Source: Balneolaceae bacterium
GTDB lineage: Bacteria; Bacteroidota; Rhodothermia; Balneolales; Balneolaceae
Direction of reading: 5' to 3'
NCBI GenBank assembly: GCA_007129085.1
Contig: SKWF01000007.1
Span: forward strand, 1-17,576
DNA length: 17,576 nt
The notes beneath the pieces are model-generated. The model did not search any database. It saw nothing but the letters and a program-made list of their open reading frames with translations, and had not been told where the DNA came from. Positions 1-7,298 of the stretch are shown in pieces (the stretch's first letter is position 1; the number at the start of each line of letters is the position of its first letter). Both the position numbers and the translations under genes were made by a program.

Positions 1-341
1 AAGTGTTGATGAATGCCGAACTTTTTCAGTGGGCGATCGAGAATCTCATCAAAAATTCAATGGATGCAATCAAAGAATCATCCGATCAGACATATATATC
101 GATTCGGCTGCTTGAGCAGGGAGAGCAGATTTTTCTTGATGTAGAGGATTCCGGAACCGGAATTGACCGAAAATTTGTAAATGAAATTTTCAAGCCGGGA
201 TATAGTACCAAAAAGAGAGGATGGGGTCTTGGATTAAGCCTTACGAAACGAATTATTGAGGAGTATCATAATGGAAAGGTATTCGTATTACGCTCTGAAG
301 TAAATGTGGGTACGACAATCAGAGTAGTACTTCCGGCTTAA
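1..341 (+). CDS. Sensor histidine kinase, C-terminal ATPase domain (5' partial)
   Basis: This is the catalytic ATP-binding (HATPase_c) end of a two-component sensor kinase; the sensor and phosphoacceptor-His regions lie before the window. The reading frame starts at base 3 and is open to the edge, so the first Met codons are probably internal. Visible motifs are the N-box (NLIKNSMDAI, at about residues 14-23 of the visible part), the G1 box (DSGTGI), an F-box-like stretch (EIFKPGYSTK) and the G2 box (GWGLGLSLTKRIIEEY). The protein ends eight or so residues after the usual 'GTTIRVVLP' strand, so the kinase has no receiver domain after the ATPase. Its TAA shares the palindrome TTAA with the stop codon of the convergent sigma gene. 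The family is clear; the signal sensed and the partner regulator cannot be told from this fragment. Confidence 0.93.
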   Translation, partial: VLMNAELFQWAIENLIKNSMDAIKESSDQTYISIRLLEQGEQIFLDVEDSGTGIDRKFVNEIFKPGYSTKKRGWGLGLSLTKRIIEEYHNGKVFVLRSEVNVGTTIRVVLPA

Positions 342-913
342 TCTTCTACGTAACCACGGTTTTCGGCGTATTCCATCAGCTGTGCTTTCAGCAGATTTCT
401 TCCACGGTGCAGACGCGAACGAATGGTGCCAATCGGTACATCAAGCATATTTGCAATCTCTTCGTAGGTGAAATCTTCCACGTCGCAAAGAAGCACCACT
501 GTTCGGAAATCTTCGGGAATGTCATCGAGCGCTTTAGTGATGTCATCATCAATCAGCTCGCGATACATGGTATCTTCGAGGTCTGATGTGTCAGTTCGCT
601 CATCCCTAATGGTTTCATAGAATGATGAAACCTCATCATAGTCGACCTGGGATGGTTTTTTGGATTTTTTTCGGTAGTTATTGATGTATGAGTTTTTAAG
701 GATTCTAAACAGCCAAGCTTTGGCGTTTGTGCCTTTTTCGTAACTACTGAAAAAACGATATGCTTTAACGATCGTATCCTGTACGAGATCTTCGGCATCG
801 TTTGGGTCGGAGGTAAGCCGCAGCCCAAAATTATACAGTGCATCCAGGTGAGGAATAATCTCCTCATTAAAATCAGCCTGTTTGCGAATTTCTTTTTTCG
901 TTAGTTCTGCCAT
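338..913 (-). CDS. ECF RNA polymerase sigma factor, SigR/SigH-like
   Basis: A 191-residue group-4 (ECF) sigma factor that directs RNA polymerase to a stress-type regulon. Region 2 spans about residues 15-85, with the core-binding and -10 reading stretch 'DAEDLVQDTIVKAYRFF' and 'AWLFRILKNSYINNYRK'. Region 4 spans about 125-180, with a helix-turn-helix 'TYEEIANMLDVPIGTIRSRL' followed by HRGR. Wording such as 'GTNAKAWLFRILKNSYINNYRKK', broken here as GTNAKAWLFRILKN and SYINNYRKK, is from memory very close to actinobacterial SigR/SigH, which respond to disulfide stress through a zinc anti-sigma factor. No anti-sigma gene follows: the next gene downstream is the convergent kinase, overlapping by 4 nt. 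Upstream on the same strand is a CPBP protease, 163 nt away, so the gene may have its own promoter. The ATG has no clear Shine-Dalgarno sequence. The family call is firm; the regulon is inferred. Confidence 0.93.
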   Translation of the reverse strand: MAELTKKEIRKQADFNEEIIPHLDALYNFGLRLTSDPNDAEDLVQDTIVKAYRFFSSYEKGTNAKAWLFRILKNSYINNYRKKSKKPSQVDYDEVSSFYETIRDERTDTSDLEDTMYRELIDDDITKALDDIPEDFRTVVLLCDVEDFTYEEIANMLDVPIGTIRSRLHRGRNLLKAQLMEYAENRGYVED

Positions 914-1076
914 CCCGGGTATTTAAATCAGAACGATTAATATTAGCTTTGATTGATGAATTCAATTCAAAAATCTGCTAAATCGTTCAATTGAATACAT
1001 ATAATATACTCCTCATTGATGAATGCATCCAATTGATACTATCGATACAAGTAGAAATATTTGATTATAGCGGGTT
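914..1076 (-). promoter_or_regulatory. Upstream region of the ECF sigma gene, with direct repeats
   Basis: This AT-rich 163-nt gap lies between the CPBP gene and the sigma gene, both on the minus strand. It holds two near-identical 13-mers, ATTGATGAATTCA (952-964) and ATTGATGAATGCA (1015-1027), 63 nt apart start to start, and a perfect 10-bp palindrome TTCAATTGAA (986-995). On the minus strand a TATAAT hexamer lies at 1064-1069 with a weak TTG-type box 18 nt upstream, and a TATATT box lies nearer the gene. None stands out as the real start. The region probably carries a promoter and binding sites for the sigma gene, but I cannot say which hexamer is used. Confidence 0.35.
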
Positions 1077-1808
1077 TTATCTTCCAAATACAACGATAAT
1101 ATCGTAGATGGCATGAGTCCACGCAGCGCTCCCAAATCCTCTTTTAACATAAATAACATTTAGTCCTAAGCCAAACAAAAAGCGAAACAAAAAGGAGCTT
1201 AAAGACCATGAGTCCCCATATTCACCGATATAGTGAACCCCACTGAAAATCAACGCAGCTACGATGGCAGAAAGTATGTAGGTTTTCGTTTTTCCTGTTA
1301 CACATTTATTGAACAGGTAAAAAAGCAGTGAAACCAAGATTACTCTAAAGAAGAGTTCTTCATAAAGTCCTGCTCCTAAAGAGAGGGCGAAAAGTTGAAG
1401 CTTAGATAACCCATGGAGTGATGAATTTCCATCAAGTAAAAAGAGAAGGTTCAGTGCGTTATGTATTAAAAAGGCCAATGCTATGGCATAAACCGTACAT
1501 TCGACGATCATCAAGCCGAAGTAACGGAGTTTTAATGATTTTAATCGGTCTCGTTTAGTAAATACAATATAGGCACCAATGGCGGCGGCTATAAAGAATG
1601 TGGCGGATAGCGCGTCGAGGCCAAAATTTGTGAGCAGGTAGGTGAACCAAATATCTACCGAAATACGGACCATATAATCTTGACCCGGCTGGGAGATACG
1701 AATAAGTAATTCGTAAAGTATTAGCAGTGGCAGTGCTAAAAAGTAGCTGTAGAGTATGGATCGGGTTTGCCTGAAATAGGTTGAGACTGGGCTACTGATT
1801 GATCTCAC
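1077..1808 (-). CDS. CPBP-family intramembrane metalloprotease
   Basis: A 243-residue, very hydrophobic membrane protein of the CPBP (Rce1-like/Abi) family of putative membrane-embedded proteases. Several transmembrane segments are visible, for example at about residues 20-36, 66-84, 98-125, 137-168, 178-192 and 204-221. The three family motifs are present: E150-E151-x3-R155 (YEELFFR), F188-x3-H192 (FSGVH) and T231-H232 with D236 (THAIYD). These glutamates and histidines are thought to form the metal-binding active site, so the protein looks active. The start is a GTG, 9 nt after the stop of the LysM/DPBB gene, so the two are probably co-transcribed. No Shine-Dalgarno sequence is seen. The substrate is unknown. 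The protein sits just upstream of an ECF sigma gene, but CPBP proteases are not, to my knowledge, established anti-sigma proteases. Confidence 0.88.
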   Translation of the reverse strand: MRSISSPVSTYFRQTRSILYSYFLALPLLILYELLIRISQPGQDYMVRISVDIWFTYLLTNFGLDALSATFFIAAAIGAYIVFTKRDRLKSLKLRYFGLMIVECTVYAIALAFLIHNALNLLFLLDGNSSLHGLSKLQLFALSLGAGLYEELFFRVILVSLLFYLFNKCVTGKTKTYILSAIVAALIFSGVHYIGEYGDSWSLSSFLFRFLFGLGLNVIYVKRGFGSAAWTHAIYDIIVVFGR

Positions 1809-1817
1809 TGCTATGGG

Positions 1818-2999
1818 TTAATCCAGGTAGATGGCAACCTGGGCATTTTGGAGTGATGAAAATTGAAGCATGTCGAACGCTTTTTGCGAAATTTTCAGCC
1901 CGTTTCCGGAGTGGCGATCATTAACTTTTACGTAAATGCCGATGCCGTTTTCTGGATTCTCGATATACACCACATTACCGAGAGAGATATTGGAGTGTGC
2001 CGCGGTAAGTTGTTGTGGATTGTAGAGCTCGCCGCTAGTTGTTGGTTTGGCGCTATCGCCTTCATCGTAGACTGTTACGTGTACTTCTCCCAAGTTTTCC
2101 AGTGAGGCTCGTTTTTCGTAAGGGTTATCGAACACTCGGGTTGTTGGCAATAATACGGTTACTCGCTGCCCGCTTGAAAGCTGTTCAATATCGGTATCAG
2201 GGTTTAAAAGGCGCAGTTCGGTTCTGCTCATCTGGAATGATTCTAATAGATCTTCGAGAGATTGCCCGGAGTCGATTCGGTGGTTTACAAATTTGCCCTG
2301 CGGGGTTGACTCTTCCGAACTTTCGGCAATGGACGGGGCGGATTGCACGTCGCGTACGGTTAGGCGCTGGCCGATGCTCAGGTTGTCATTCTCGAGGTTG
2401 TTCAGGGAACGAAGTTCTGAAACAGACATGCCATGCTCGCTGGCAATTCTGGTTAATGTGTCTCCGCTTCGTACTGTGTAGTAGGTGTTGCTTCCACGGG
2501 TTTCTCGATCTCGCACAATGGATTCACGATCGATTTCTCGAAGCTCTGTATCAGTTGGTGGAGCGACTTCCTCTTCAGCCATCTCTTCTTCGTCAGCTTC
2601 ATCTTCGTAAATCAATAACGTTTGACCGGTTCGCAGATTTATATCGTCTAAGTTATTCCATGCCTGCAGCTCGGCAATGGTAACATCGTACATCCGTGAT
2701 ATGGCAAAAAGCGTTTCTCCCTGTTCTACAGTATGTGTGGTGGCATCTTCTTCTTCACTGGGTGGGCCGATTTTGAGTTCCTGCCCGGGCTGTAGGTTAT
2801 CATCTTGTAGCTGATTCCATCTGCGAATATCCCCGGCATCAATCTCGTAATCGCGCGCGATACTATAAATAGTTTCTCCGGCCTGAACCGTATGGGTATC
2901 CCCGGCATTTTGGCCGATAGCGTAATCGGGCAGGGAAATCAGTAGAAAAGATGTGAACAGAAAAGTTAATAAGTATTTGAGCATGGTATTAGTCTTCAT
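1818..2999 (-). CDS. Secreted four-LysM protein with RlpA-like double-psi beta-barrel
   Basis: A 393-residue exported peptidoglycan protein. A signal peptide covers about residues 1-30 (hydrophobic LLTFLFTSFLLISL, then small residues near YAIGQ). Three clear LysM domains follow at about 35-77, 88-130 and 173-215, each with the 'V..GET(or D)L..IA..' and 'NL..GQ.L' pattern, then a degenerate fourth at about 238-283. Acidic linkers separate them. The C-terminus (about 306-392) resembles the RlpA double-psi beta-barrel: 'LTAAHSNISLGN' and 'VKVNDRHSGNG'. H335 and D361 match the residues known to be needed in RlpA lytic transglycosylases; the usual 'ASWYG' opening is changed to VTVYD. Canonical RlpA carries a SPOR domain, whereas here LysMs would do the peptidoglycan binding. 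The first ATG overlaps the TPR gene by 11 nt; a second ATG at 2984 would begin 4 nt after the TPR stop and is equally possible. Confidence 0.88.
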   Translation of the reverse strand: MKTNTMLKYLLTFLFTSFLLISLPDYAIGQNAGDTHTVQAGETIYSIARDYEIDAGDIRRWNQLQDDNLQPGQELKIGPPSEEEDATTHTVEQGETLFAISRMYDVTIAELQAWNNLDDINLRTGQTLLIYEDEADEEEMAEEEVAPPTDTELREIDRESIVRDRETRGSNTYYTVRSGDTLTRIASEHGMSVSELRSLNNLENDNLSIGQRLTVRDVQSAPSIAESSEESTPQGKFVNHRIDSGQSLEDLLESFQMSRTELRLLNPDTDIEQLSSGQRVTVLLPTTRVFDNPYEKRASLENLGEVHVTVYDEGDSAKPTTSGELYNPQQLTAAHSNISLGNVVYIENPENGIGIYVKVNDRHSGNGLKISQKAFDMLQFSSLQNAQVAIYLD

Positions 3000-3327
3000 C
3001 TATTTCGAAACGCAACTGTTGGATAGCTTCCTGAAGCTCAGATTTTGCATGTTGATCCTGTTTGGTGTCTGCAATTTGAACTCCATCCCGGAATGTTTGT
3101 AAGGCTTTATCGTATTGTTCTTTGGATTGATACAACTTTCCAAGGTGATAGTAAACGCCCACATATTCGGAATCTTGCTTTAAAACTGTTTCAAACAGAA
3201 GTTGAGCTTTTTGAACCTCATTAATTTTTAGTAGTTCCAATGCGAGGGCAAATTTTGAAAAAAGATCATCCGGGTCTTTTTGAATATTTGACGCCAGAAT
3301 TTTGATGTTCTTCTTTTTGTCGCTCAT
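2989..3327 (-). CDS. Small TPR-repeat protein
   Basis: A 112-residue soluble protein made almost wholly of tetratricopeptide-like helices. There are about three repeats, the clearest being 'YVGVYYHLGKLYQSKEQYDK' followed by ALQTFRDGV (about residues 55-83), preceded by 'DLFSKFALALELLKINEVQK' with AQLLFETVL. There is no signal peptide, so it is probably cytoplasmic, and probably a protein-protein interaction adaptor. It lies 6 nt after aroC and overlaps the next gene by up to 11 nt, so it is part of the same transcript. No partner can be named from the sequence. The lysine-rich N-terminus and acidic tail are unremarkable. Confidence 0.85.
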   Translation of the reverse strand: MSDKKKNIKILASNIQKDPDDLFSKFALALELLKINEVQKAQLLFETVLKQDSEYVGVYYHLGKLYQSKEQYDKALQTFRDGVQIADTKQDQHAKSELQEAIQQLRFEIDED

Positions 3328-3333
3328 AATCTG

Positions 3334-4512
3334 CTACAGCTTTTGGAAACGTTCTTTGATGACATCCATCGAGTCGCCACCGGTTTTTTCTAAAATAGCA
3401 TTTGCCAGTACGGGTGCAATTACGCTTTCGGCAACAACAACAGCGCGTGGTAATGCGCACACATCCGATCGTTCATACCTTGTGTCTTGCTCTTCTTTAG
3501 TGTCTAAATCGGCGGTTTTCAGTGGCTTGATCATCGTCGGTATCGGTTTCATTACACCGCGAATAATAAGGGGCATCCCGGTGGTCATGCCGCCTTCAAT
3601 TCCACCCAACCGGTTTGTTCTGCGCGAAAACCGGTCGTTTTCGTAAATAATTTCATCATGCACTTCGTGACCTCTGGTGCGGCCGGCTTCGAAACCGAGG
3701 CCGATTTCCACACCTTTCATCGCCTGGGTGCTGACGATTGCCTGTGCAATTTGCCCGTCAATTTTTCGGTCCCAATGCACGTAGCTTCCAAGCCCCGCGG
3801 GAAGCCCTGTAACCAAAATTTCGTAAATACCGCCGAGGGATGTTCCCTCCTTTCGGCGATGTTTAATCTCCTCACGCATTTCGTGGCTGAGGGTATCATC
3901 GAGGCAGCGTACATCGGATGCATCCGCCCGCTTGTAAATTGTTTCAGCGCCATCTTCCAGCAGTGGGTCGGCGATGGTTCTGATTTGATCCCAGCCCGGA
4001 TATCCTACCGAACCGATTTGGATAACGTGCCCGCCGATTTCAATTCCGAGCTCGAGGAGGAATTTTCTGGCAACAGAACAGCAAGCTACACGCATGGCGG
4101 TTTCGCGCGCACTGGATCGCTCAATAACGGAGCGAATATCATCAAAGCCATATTTCTGTGTACCCACAAGATCGGCATGGCCGGGCCGCGGAAGCGTTAT
4201 TCGTTCAACATCACCCCGAGAACCACTTTTGGCCATAACTTTTGGCCAGTTGCTGTCATCTTTTTCGTACGCTCTGTTCGGCATGGAAAGAGCTATGGGT
4301 GCGGCTGTAGTCTGCTCAAACCGGACTCCGGATTGGATATTAGCGCGATCTTTTTCGAACGCCATTCTTCCACCTCTGCCATACCCTTTTTGACGGCGAG
4401 CCAGATGTTGAGCAATGTAATCTTCAGTAATGGATAGCCCTGCGGGAGCTCCCTCAACGATACCGGTTAAAGATGGACCGTGAGATTCGCCTGATGTAAA
4501 ATAACGGATCAT
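3334..4512 (-). CDS. aroC: Chorismate synthase
   Basis: This enzyme (EC 4.2.3.5) converts 5-enolpyruvylshikimate 3-phosphate to chorismate, the last step of the shikimate pathway; it needs reduced FMN and acts in the cytoplasm. The protein has 392 residues, normal for the longer Bacillus/actinobacterial-type enzymes. Signatures seen in order are GESHG (8-12, with H11), the double arginine 39-40, GYGRGGRM (43-50), RPGHADL (109-115, with H112), SSARETAMRVA (133-143) and GGIEGGMTTGMP near residue 300. These cover the FMN and substrate sites, so it appears fully active. It is the first gene of the minus-strand run aroC-TPR-LysM/DPBB-CPBP. Its neighbours are not aromatic-pathway genes. The ATG at 4510-4512 gives the conserved N-terminus directly; no Shine-Dalgarno sequence is visible. 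Confidence 0.98.
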   Translation of the reverse strand: MIRYFTSGESHGPSLTGIVEGAPAGLSITEDYIAQHLARRQKGYGRGGRMAFEKDRANIQSGVRFEQTTAAPIALSMPNRAYEKDDSNWPKVMAKSGSRGDVERITLPRPGHADLVGTQKYGFDDIRSVIERSSARETAMRVACCSVARKFLLELGIEIGGHVIQIGSVGYPGWDQIRTIADPLLEDGAETIYKRADASDVRCLDDTLSHEMREEIKHRRKEGTSLGGIYEILVTGLPAGLGSYVHWDRKIDGQIAQAIVSTQAMKGVEIGLGFEAGRTRGHEVHDEIIYENDRFSRRTNRLGGIEGGMTTGMPLIIRGVMKPIPTMIKPLKTADLDTKEEQDTRYERSDVCALPRAVVVAESVIAPVLANAILEKTGGDSMDVIKERFQKL

Positions 4513-4745
4513 AAAAGATGGATATGGAAATTGAAATTCAGTGCTTAAAATACAAGATAATTCAACGAATCGCTCCGATGATATTCAGCGTACTTTTAGA
4601 CGGGGAATGATTGCAAGAAAAACAGGCTTTGGGTGAATGTTTCAAACCGTAAATGCAGATACAATTGGGGAAAAACTTTCGTAGTTTGGCGACTTATAGG
4701 TTAGTCTGCATTTCCAAGGCGGATAACGAAATTCTATTTTTTTGA
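4513..4745. promoter_or_regulatory. Divergent intergenic region between aroC and mlaE
   Basis: This 233-nt gap separates two divergent operons and must hold promoters for both. I found no box pair strong enough to name. A TACAAT hexamer on the plus strand near 4670 is the best -10 candidate for mlaE, but it lacks a good upstream box. I saw no exact TAnnTTTG element on either strand and no terminator or obvious RNA structure. Confidence 0.3.
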
Positions 4746-5483
4746 ATGAATGCACTAAGTGAATTAGGCAAATACAGCTCACTGCTTTATCAGGCGCTGA
4801 GGTCATCAACAGAGTTTAGTACCTACCGAAAAAGTTTCTTTAACGAAATGGTAAAGATCGGGGTAGACTCTGTCCCGATTATTATGCTCACCGGTTTTTT
4901 TACCGGTTCTGTAATGACTATACAGTCGGCTTACCAGTTAGAGTCTGCGTTCATTCCTCTTTCTACTATTGGTGCAATTGTTTCTGAGTCGATATTGATT
5001 GAACTGGCGGCCGTAATTTCTAGCCTGGTGTTGGCCGGTAAAGTTGGGGCACGAGTAGCCACAGAGCTTGGTACCATGCGGGTTACCGAGCAAATTGACG
5101 CCCTGGAATCGATGGGATTTAATTCTGTTTCATTTTTAGTAGTGCCCCGCGTTTTTGCCGGCGTTTTGATGTTTCCCGTGCTTTATATTGTAGCTTGTGT
5201 AACCGGCATTGGCGGTGGACTACTTGCCGGTGTTTTTACGGGAACCGTACCGATGAATGATTTTCTTGCAGGGGCCAGGATGTATTTTGTGCCCTGGACG
5301 TTAATTTTCGGGTTTGTTAAAATGTTTGTGTTTGGCTTTATCATTACCTCCATTTCCTGTTACAAAGGTTATTTTGCTACGGGGGGAGCCGAAGGTGTGG
5401 GGAAAAGCACAACGAATGCTACCGTTTTAAGCTGTATGATTGTACTTCTTGCAGATTTTCTCTTGGCCGCATTATTACTGTAA
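4746..5483 (+). CDS. mlaE: MlaE-family phospholipid ABC transporter permease
   Basis: This is the inner-membrane permease subunit of an MCE/Mla-type ABC system that moves phospholipids between the inner and outer membranes. It has 245 residues, close to the family norm of about 250. It shows an N-terminal amphipathic segment, then membrane spans at about residues 40-60, 70-95, 130-170, 190-205 and 220-245. The conserved family stretch 'LAGKVGARVATELGTMRVTE' followed by QIDALESMG (about 97-125) contacts the ATPase. The ATG is the first in frame after the divergent promoter region. The stop is followed after 4 nt by mlaF, so the two subunits are made together. No mlaB (STAS) or mlaC gene lies in the cluster. 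Confidence 0.95.
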   Translation: MNALSELGKYSSLLYQALRSSTEFSTYRKSFFNEMVKIGVDSVPIIMLTGFFTGSVMTIQSAYQLESAFIPLSTIGAIVSESILIELAAVISSLVLAGKVGARVATELGTMRVTEQIDALESMGFNSVSFLVVPRVFAGVLMFPVLYIVACVTGIGGGLLAGVFTGTVPMNDFLAGARMYFVPWTLIFGFVKMFVFGFIITSISCYKGYFATGGAEGVGKSTTNATVLSCMIVLLADFLLAALLL

Positions 5484-5487
5484 CGAT

Positions 5488-6228
5488 ATGATAGAAATTA
5501 ATAATCTTACGAAAAGCTTCGGCAATCTACTTGTATGGGAAGATGTATCCTTTACCATCGAGGAGGGGGAAACCGTTGCAATTATTGGCCGGTCAGGCTG
5601 TGGAAAATCGGTACTTCTCAAGCATATAAATGCTTTGTTGAACCCCGATACTGGCAGTGTAATTATTGATGGCAAAAATATCCATGAACTGGATTATGTG
5701 TCACAACGTATATTACGGCAGAAATTTGGAATACTTTTTCAGGGCTCGGCACTATTTGATTCCATCAATACGTTTGAAAATGTGGCTTTCCCACTGCGGT
5801 TCTTTTCGGATCAAAGCGAAGAGGAGATTCGCCATAATGTGATGGAAGCTTTAAAGGTGGTTAACCTTGAAGAGGCCCACGATAAAGAGACGTCTGAGTT
5901 GTCGGGGGGGATGAGAAAACGAGTGGGATTAGCACGAGCCATAATTTTACAGCCGAAATATATTATGTATGATGAACCAACATCAGGCCTTGACCCTCAA
6001 ACATCGGGTGAAATTAACGATCTGATTATCAGAATGGCCGATTCGTTTGATGTTACATCTATTGTAGTAACGCACGATATGCATAGTGTATTAAAGGTAG
6101 CAGACCGAGTTGCTTTTTTAGATCAACAGAAATTAAGTTGGCACGGTACTGTGGAGGATCTGAGGGTTAGTGATCATGAATCTCTGCAACGATTTGTAAC
6201 AGCCAGTGAATACCAATTAAACGCATAA
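5488..6228 (+). CDS. mlaF: MlaF-family phospholipid ABC transporter ATPase
   Basis: This is the cytoplasmic ATPase that powers the MlaE permease. I chose the ATG at 5488, 4 nt after the mlaE stop, giving 246 residues and the normal start 'MIEINNLTKSFG'; the frame is open further upstream, but only through mlaE sequence. Motifs are Walker A GRSGCGKS (34-41), Q-loop Q85 (LFQGSALFDS), signature LSGGM (138-142) followed by RKRVGLARA, Walker B IMYDEP (159-164, with D162 and E163), D-loop SGLDP and switch histidine H196 (VVTHDM). All catalytic residues are present. The MlaF-typical 'LFQGSALFDSINTFENVAFP' is seen. The TAA overlaps the Shine-Dalgarno sequence of mlaD. Confidence 0.96.
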   Translation: MIEINNLTKSFGNLLVWEDVSFTIEEGETVAIIGRSGCGKSVLLKHINALLNPDTGSVIIDGKNIHELDYVSQRILRQKFGILFQGSALFDSINTFENVAFPLRFFSDQSEEEIRHNVMEALKVVNLEEAHDKETSELSGGMRKRVGLARAIILQPKYIMYDEPTSGLDPQTSGEINDLIIRMADSFDVTSIVVTHDMHSVLKVADRVAFLDQQKLSWHGTVEDLRVSDHESLQRFVTASEYQLNA

Positions 6229-6234
6229 AGGAGA
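6228..6234 (+). promoter_or_regulatory. Strong Shine-Dalgarno sequence deciding a TTG start for mlaD
   Basis: AAGGAGA lies 4 nt before a TTG at 6239, and its first base is the last base of the mlaF stop. This is the best ribosome-binding site in the window. It supports the TTG, because the next ATG in frame (6317) would remove the transmembrane anchor. Confidence 0.75.
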
Positions 6235-6238
6235 CAGG

Positions 6239-7168
6239 TTGAAAATTAATAGTGAAGTAAAAGTTGGAATAACAGTGCTTTTGGCGGCAGTCGCCGCGGT
6301 AATCGGCTTCCGTTTTATGTCGGATATTCCCGTTTTTAAGCAGGCACAGGAGTATACCTCAACATTTGAGCGGGTAGATGGACTCGGTACCGGCAGCCAG
6401 GTAATAATACGAGGTGTCAAGGTGGGATCTGTAAACAGGGTTCAACTGGTTGAATCAGATAGTGTTATGATAACAATGCGGCTCGATTTGGATGAACGCC
6501 TACCCAAAAATTCCGTTGCTCGGTTAACTTCTCTGGGGTTGATAGAGGGAAAGTCGATTGTAATTGAACGGGGAGATTCTGACGAATACATAGAAGAGGG
6601 CGGCCGTGTTGAAGGAATTTATGTAGATAGCATGATGGAGGTGCTGGGTGAACGTGGTGAAGAAATTGGAGAAGATTTGTCCGACTCTTTTACAGAGTTA
6701 AACCAATTTTTGCGTCAACTAAACAAAACCCTAGATGATGAGTCCTCGGCATCCATCGACCGAACCATCCATAATGTGGAATCGGTTACGAGAAATATTT
6801 CTGATGTATTGGACAGCAAGAAAGAGGAAATTAATGAAGCGATAGCATCAGGCTCTTCGATGATGGGCCAGCTCGATACAATGGCCACCACAAACCGGCC
6901 GAAGGTAGATAGCTTAATGGCATCACTCGAGTACAATGTGCGTGAATTGGAAAAAGTGAGAGTGGAGATAGAATCTGCATCTGGAAACCTAAATGAGATT
7001 TTAGAGAAAATTAACAGTGGTGAAGGTACTCTTGGCCGATTGGTGAATGATCCGAGCATGTACGACAATCTGGATGAGCTTTCCGTAGAGCTGAAAGAGT
7101 TGGTGCGAGGGATAAATGAAGAGCCCGGTCGGTATTTACGACATATGAGCATTATCGAAATATTTTAA
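6239..7168 (+). CDS. mlaD: MlaD-like MCE-domain substrate-binding protein
   Basis: This is the periplasmic lipid-binding subunit of the MlaE-MlaF transporter, anchored in the inner membrane. It has 309 residues, much longer than E. coli MlaD (about 180). A TM anchor lies at about residues 8-25, followed by an MCE domain at about 38-112 with 'VDGLGTGSQVIIRGVKVGSV' and 'LTSLGLIEGKSIVIE'. A long, largely helical and polar region (about 130-300) then carries the MCE-associated motif 'GEGTLGRLVNDPSMYDNLDE'. Such helical tails assemble into needles or tunnels that span the periplasm in other MCE proteins, so the tail may replace a separate shuttle such as MlaC; that is inference. TTG start with a strong Shine-Dalgarno sequence. 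It closes the mlaEFD operon; no terminator is visible after it. Confidence 0.92.
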   Translation: MKINSEVKVGITVLLAAVAAVIGFRFMSDIPVFKQAQEYTSTFERVDGLGTGSQVIIRGVKVGSVNRVQLVESDSVMITMRLDLDERLPKNSVARLTSLGLIEGKSIVIERGDSDEYIEEGGRVEGIYVDSMMEVLGERGEEIGEDLSDSFTELNQFLRQLNKTLDDESSASIDRTIHNVESVTRNISDVLDSKKEEINEAIASGSSMMGQLDTMATTNRPKVDSLMASLEYNVRELEKVRVEIESASGNLNEILEKINSGEGTLGRLVNDPSMYDNLDELSVELKELVRGINEEPGRYLRHMSIIEIF

Positions 7169-7183
7169 TTCAAAAACTCAATT

Positions 7184-7211
7184 TTGAGCCGTTGCACTGC
7201 GTTGCTATTAT
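7184..7211 (+). promoter_or_regulatory. Candidate promoter for the PpiD/SurA-like gene
   Basis: TTGAGC (7184-7189) and TATTAT (7206-7211) are separated by 16 nt in the 130-nt gap after mlaD. Each matches the general sigma-70 boxes in part (4/6 and 5/6). The start would lie about 80 nt before the ATG at 7299. Read-through from mlaD is also possible, as no terminator is seen between them. Confidence 0.35.
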
Positions 7212-7298
7212 AGAATGCTTATCGTAACTTTTTAGGCTGGCAATCTGGCCGTGTTTTTACGTTTATTAAATCAAAAAAAGAAGGTTTAGAGGATTTTC

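Noticed and set aside
2039..2683. A 214-codon open frame on the plus strand
   Set aside because: It is antisense to the LysM/DPBB gene, whose domains are unmistakable; the frame is rich in Arg, Cys and Trp and shows no family features.
3658..4437. A 259-codon open frame on the plus strand inside aroC
   Set aside because: It is fully antisense to a certain chorismate synthase gene, has no recognisable domain, and its composition is what a complement of a coding strand gives.
5440..5487. An upstream start for mlaF inside mlaE
   Set aside because: The added 16 residues are read from mlaE sequence in another frame and precede the normal N-terminus of the ATPase.
7175..7192. Short hairpin CTCAATTTTGAG after mlaD as a terminator
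   Set aside because: The stem is at most five pairs with almost no loop, and no T tract follows.
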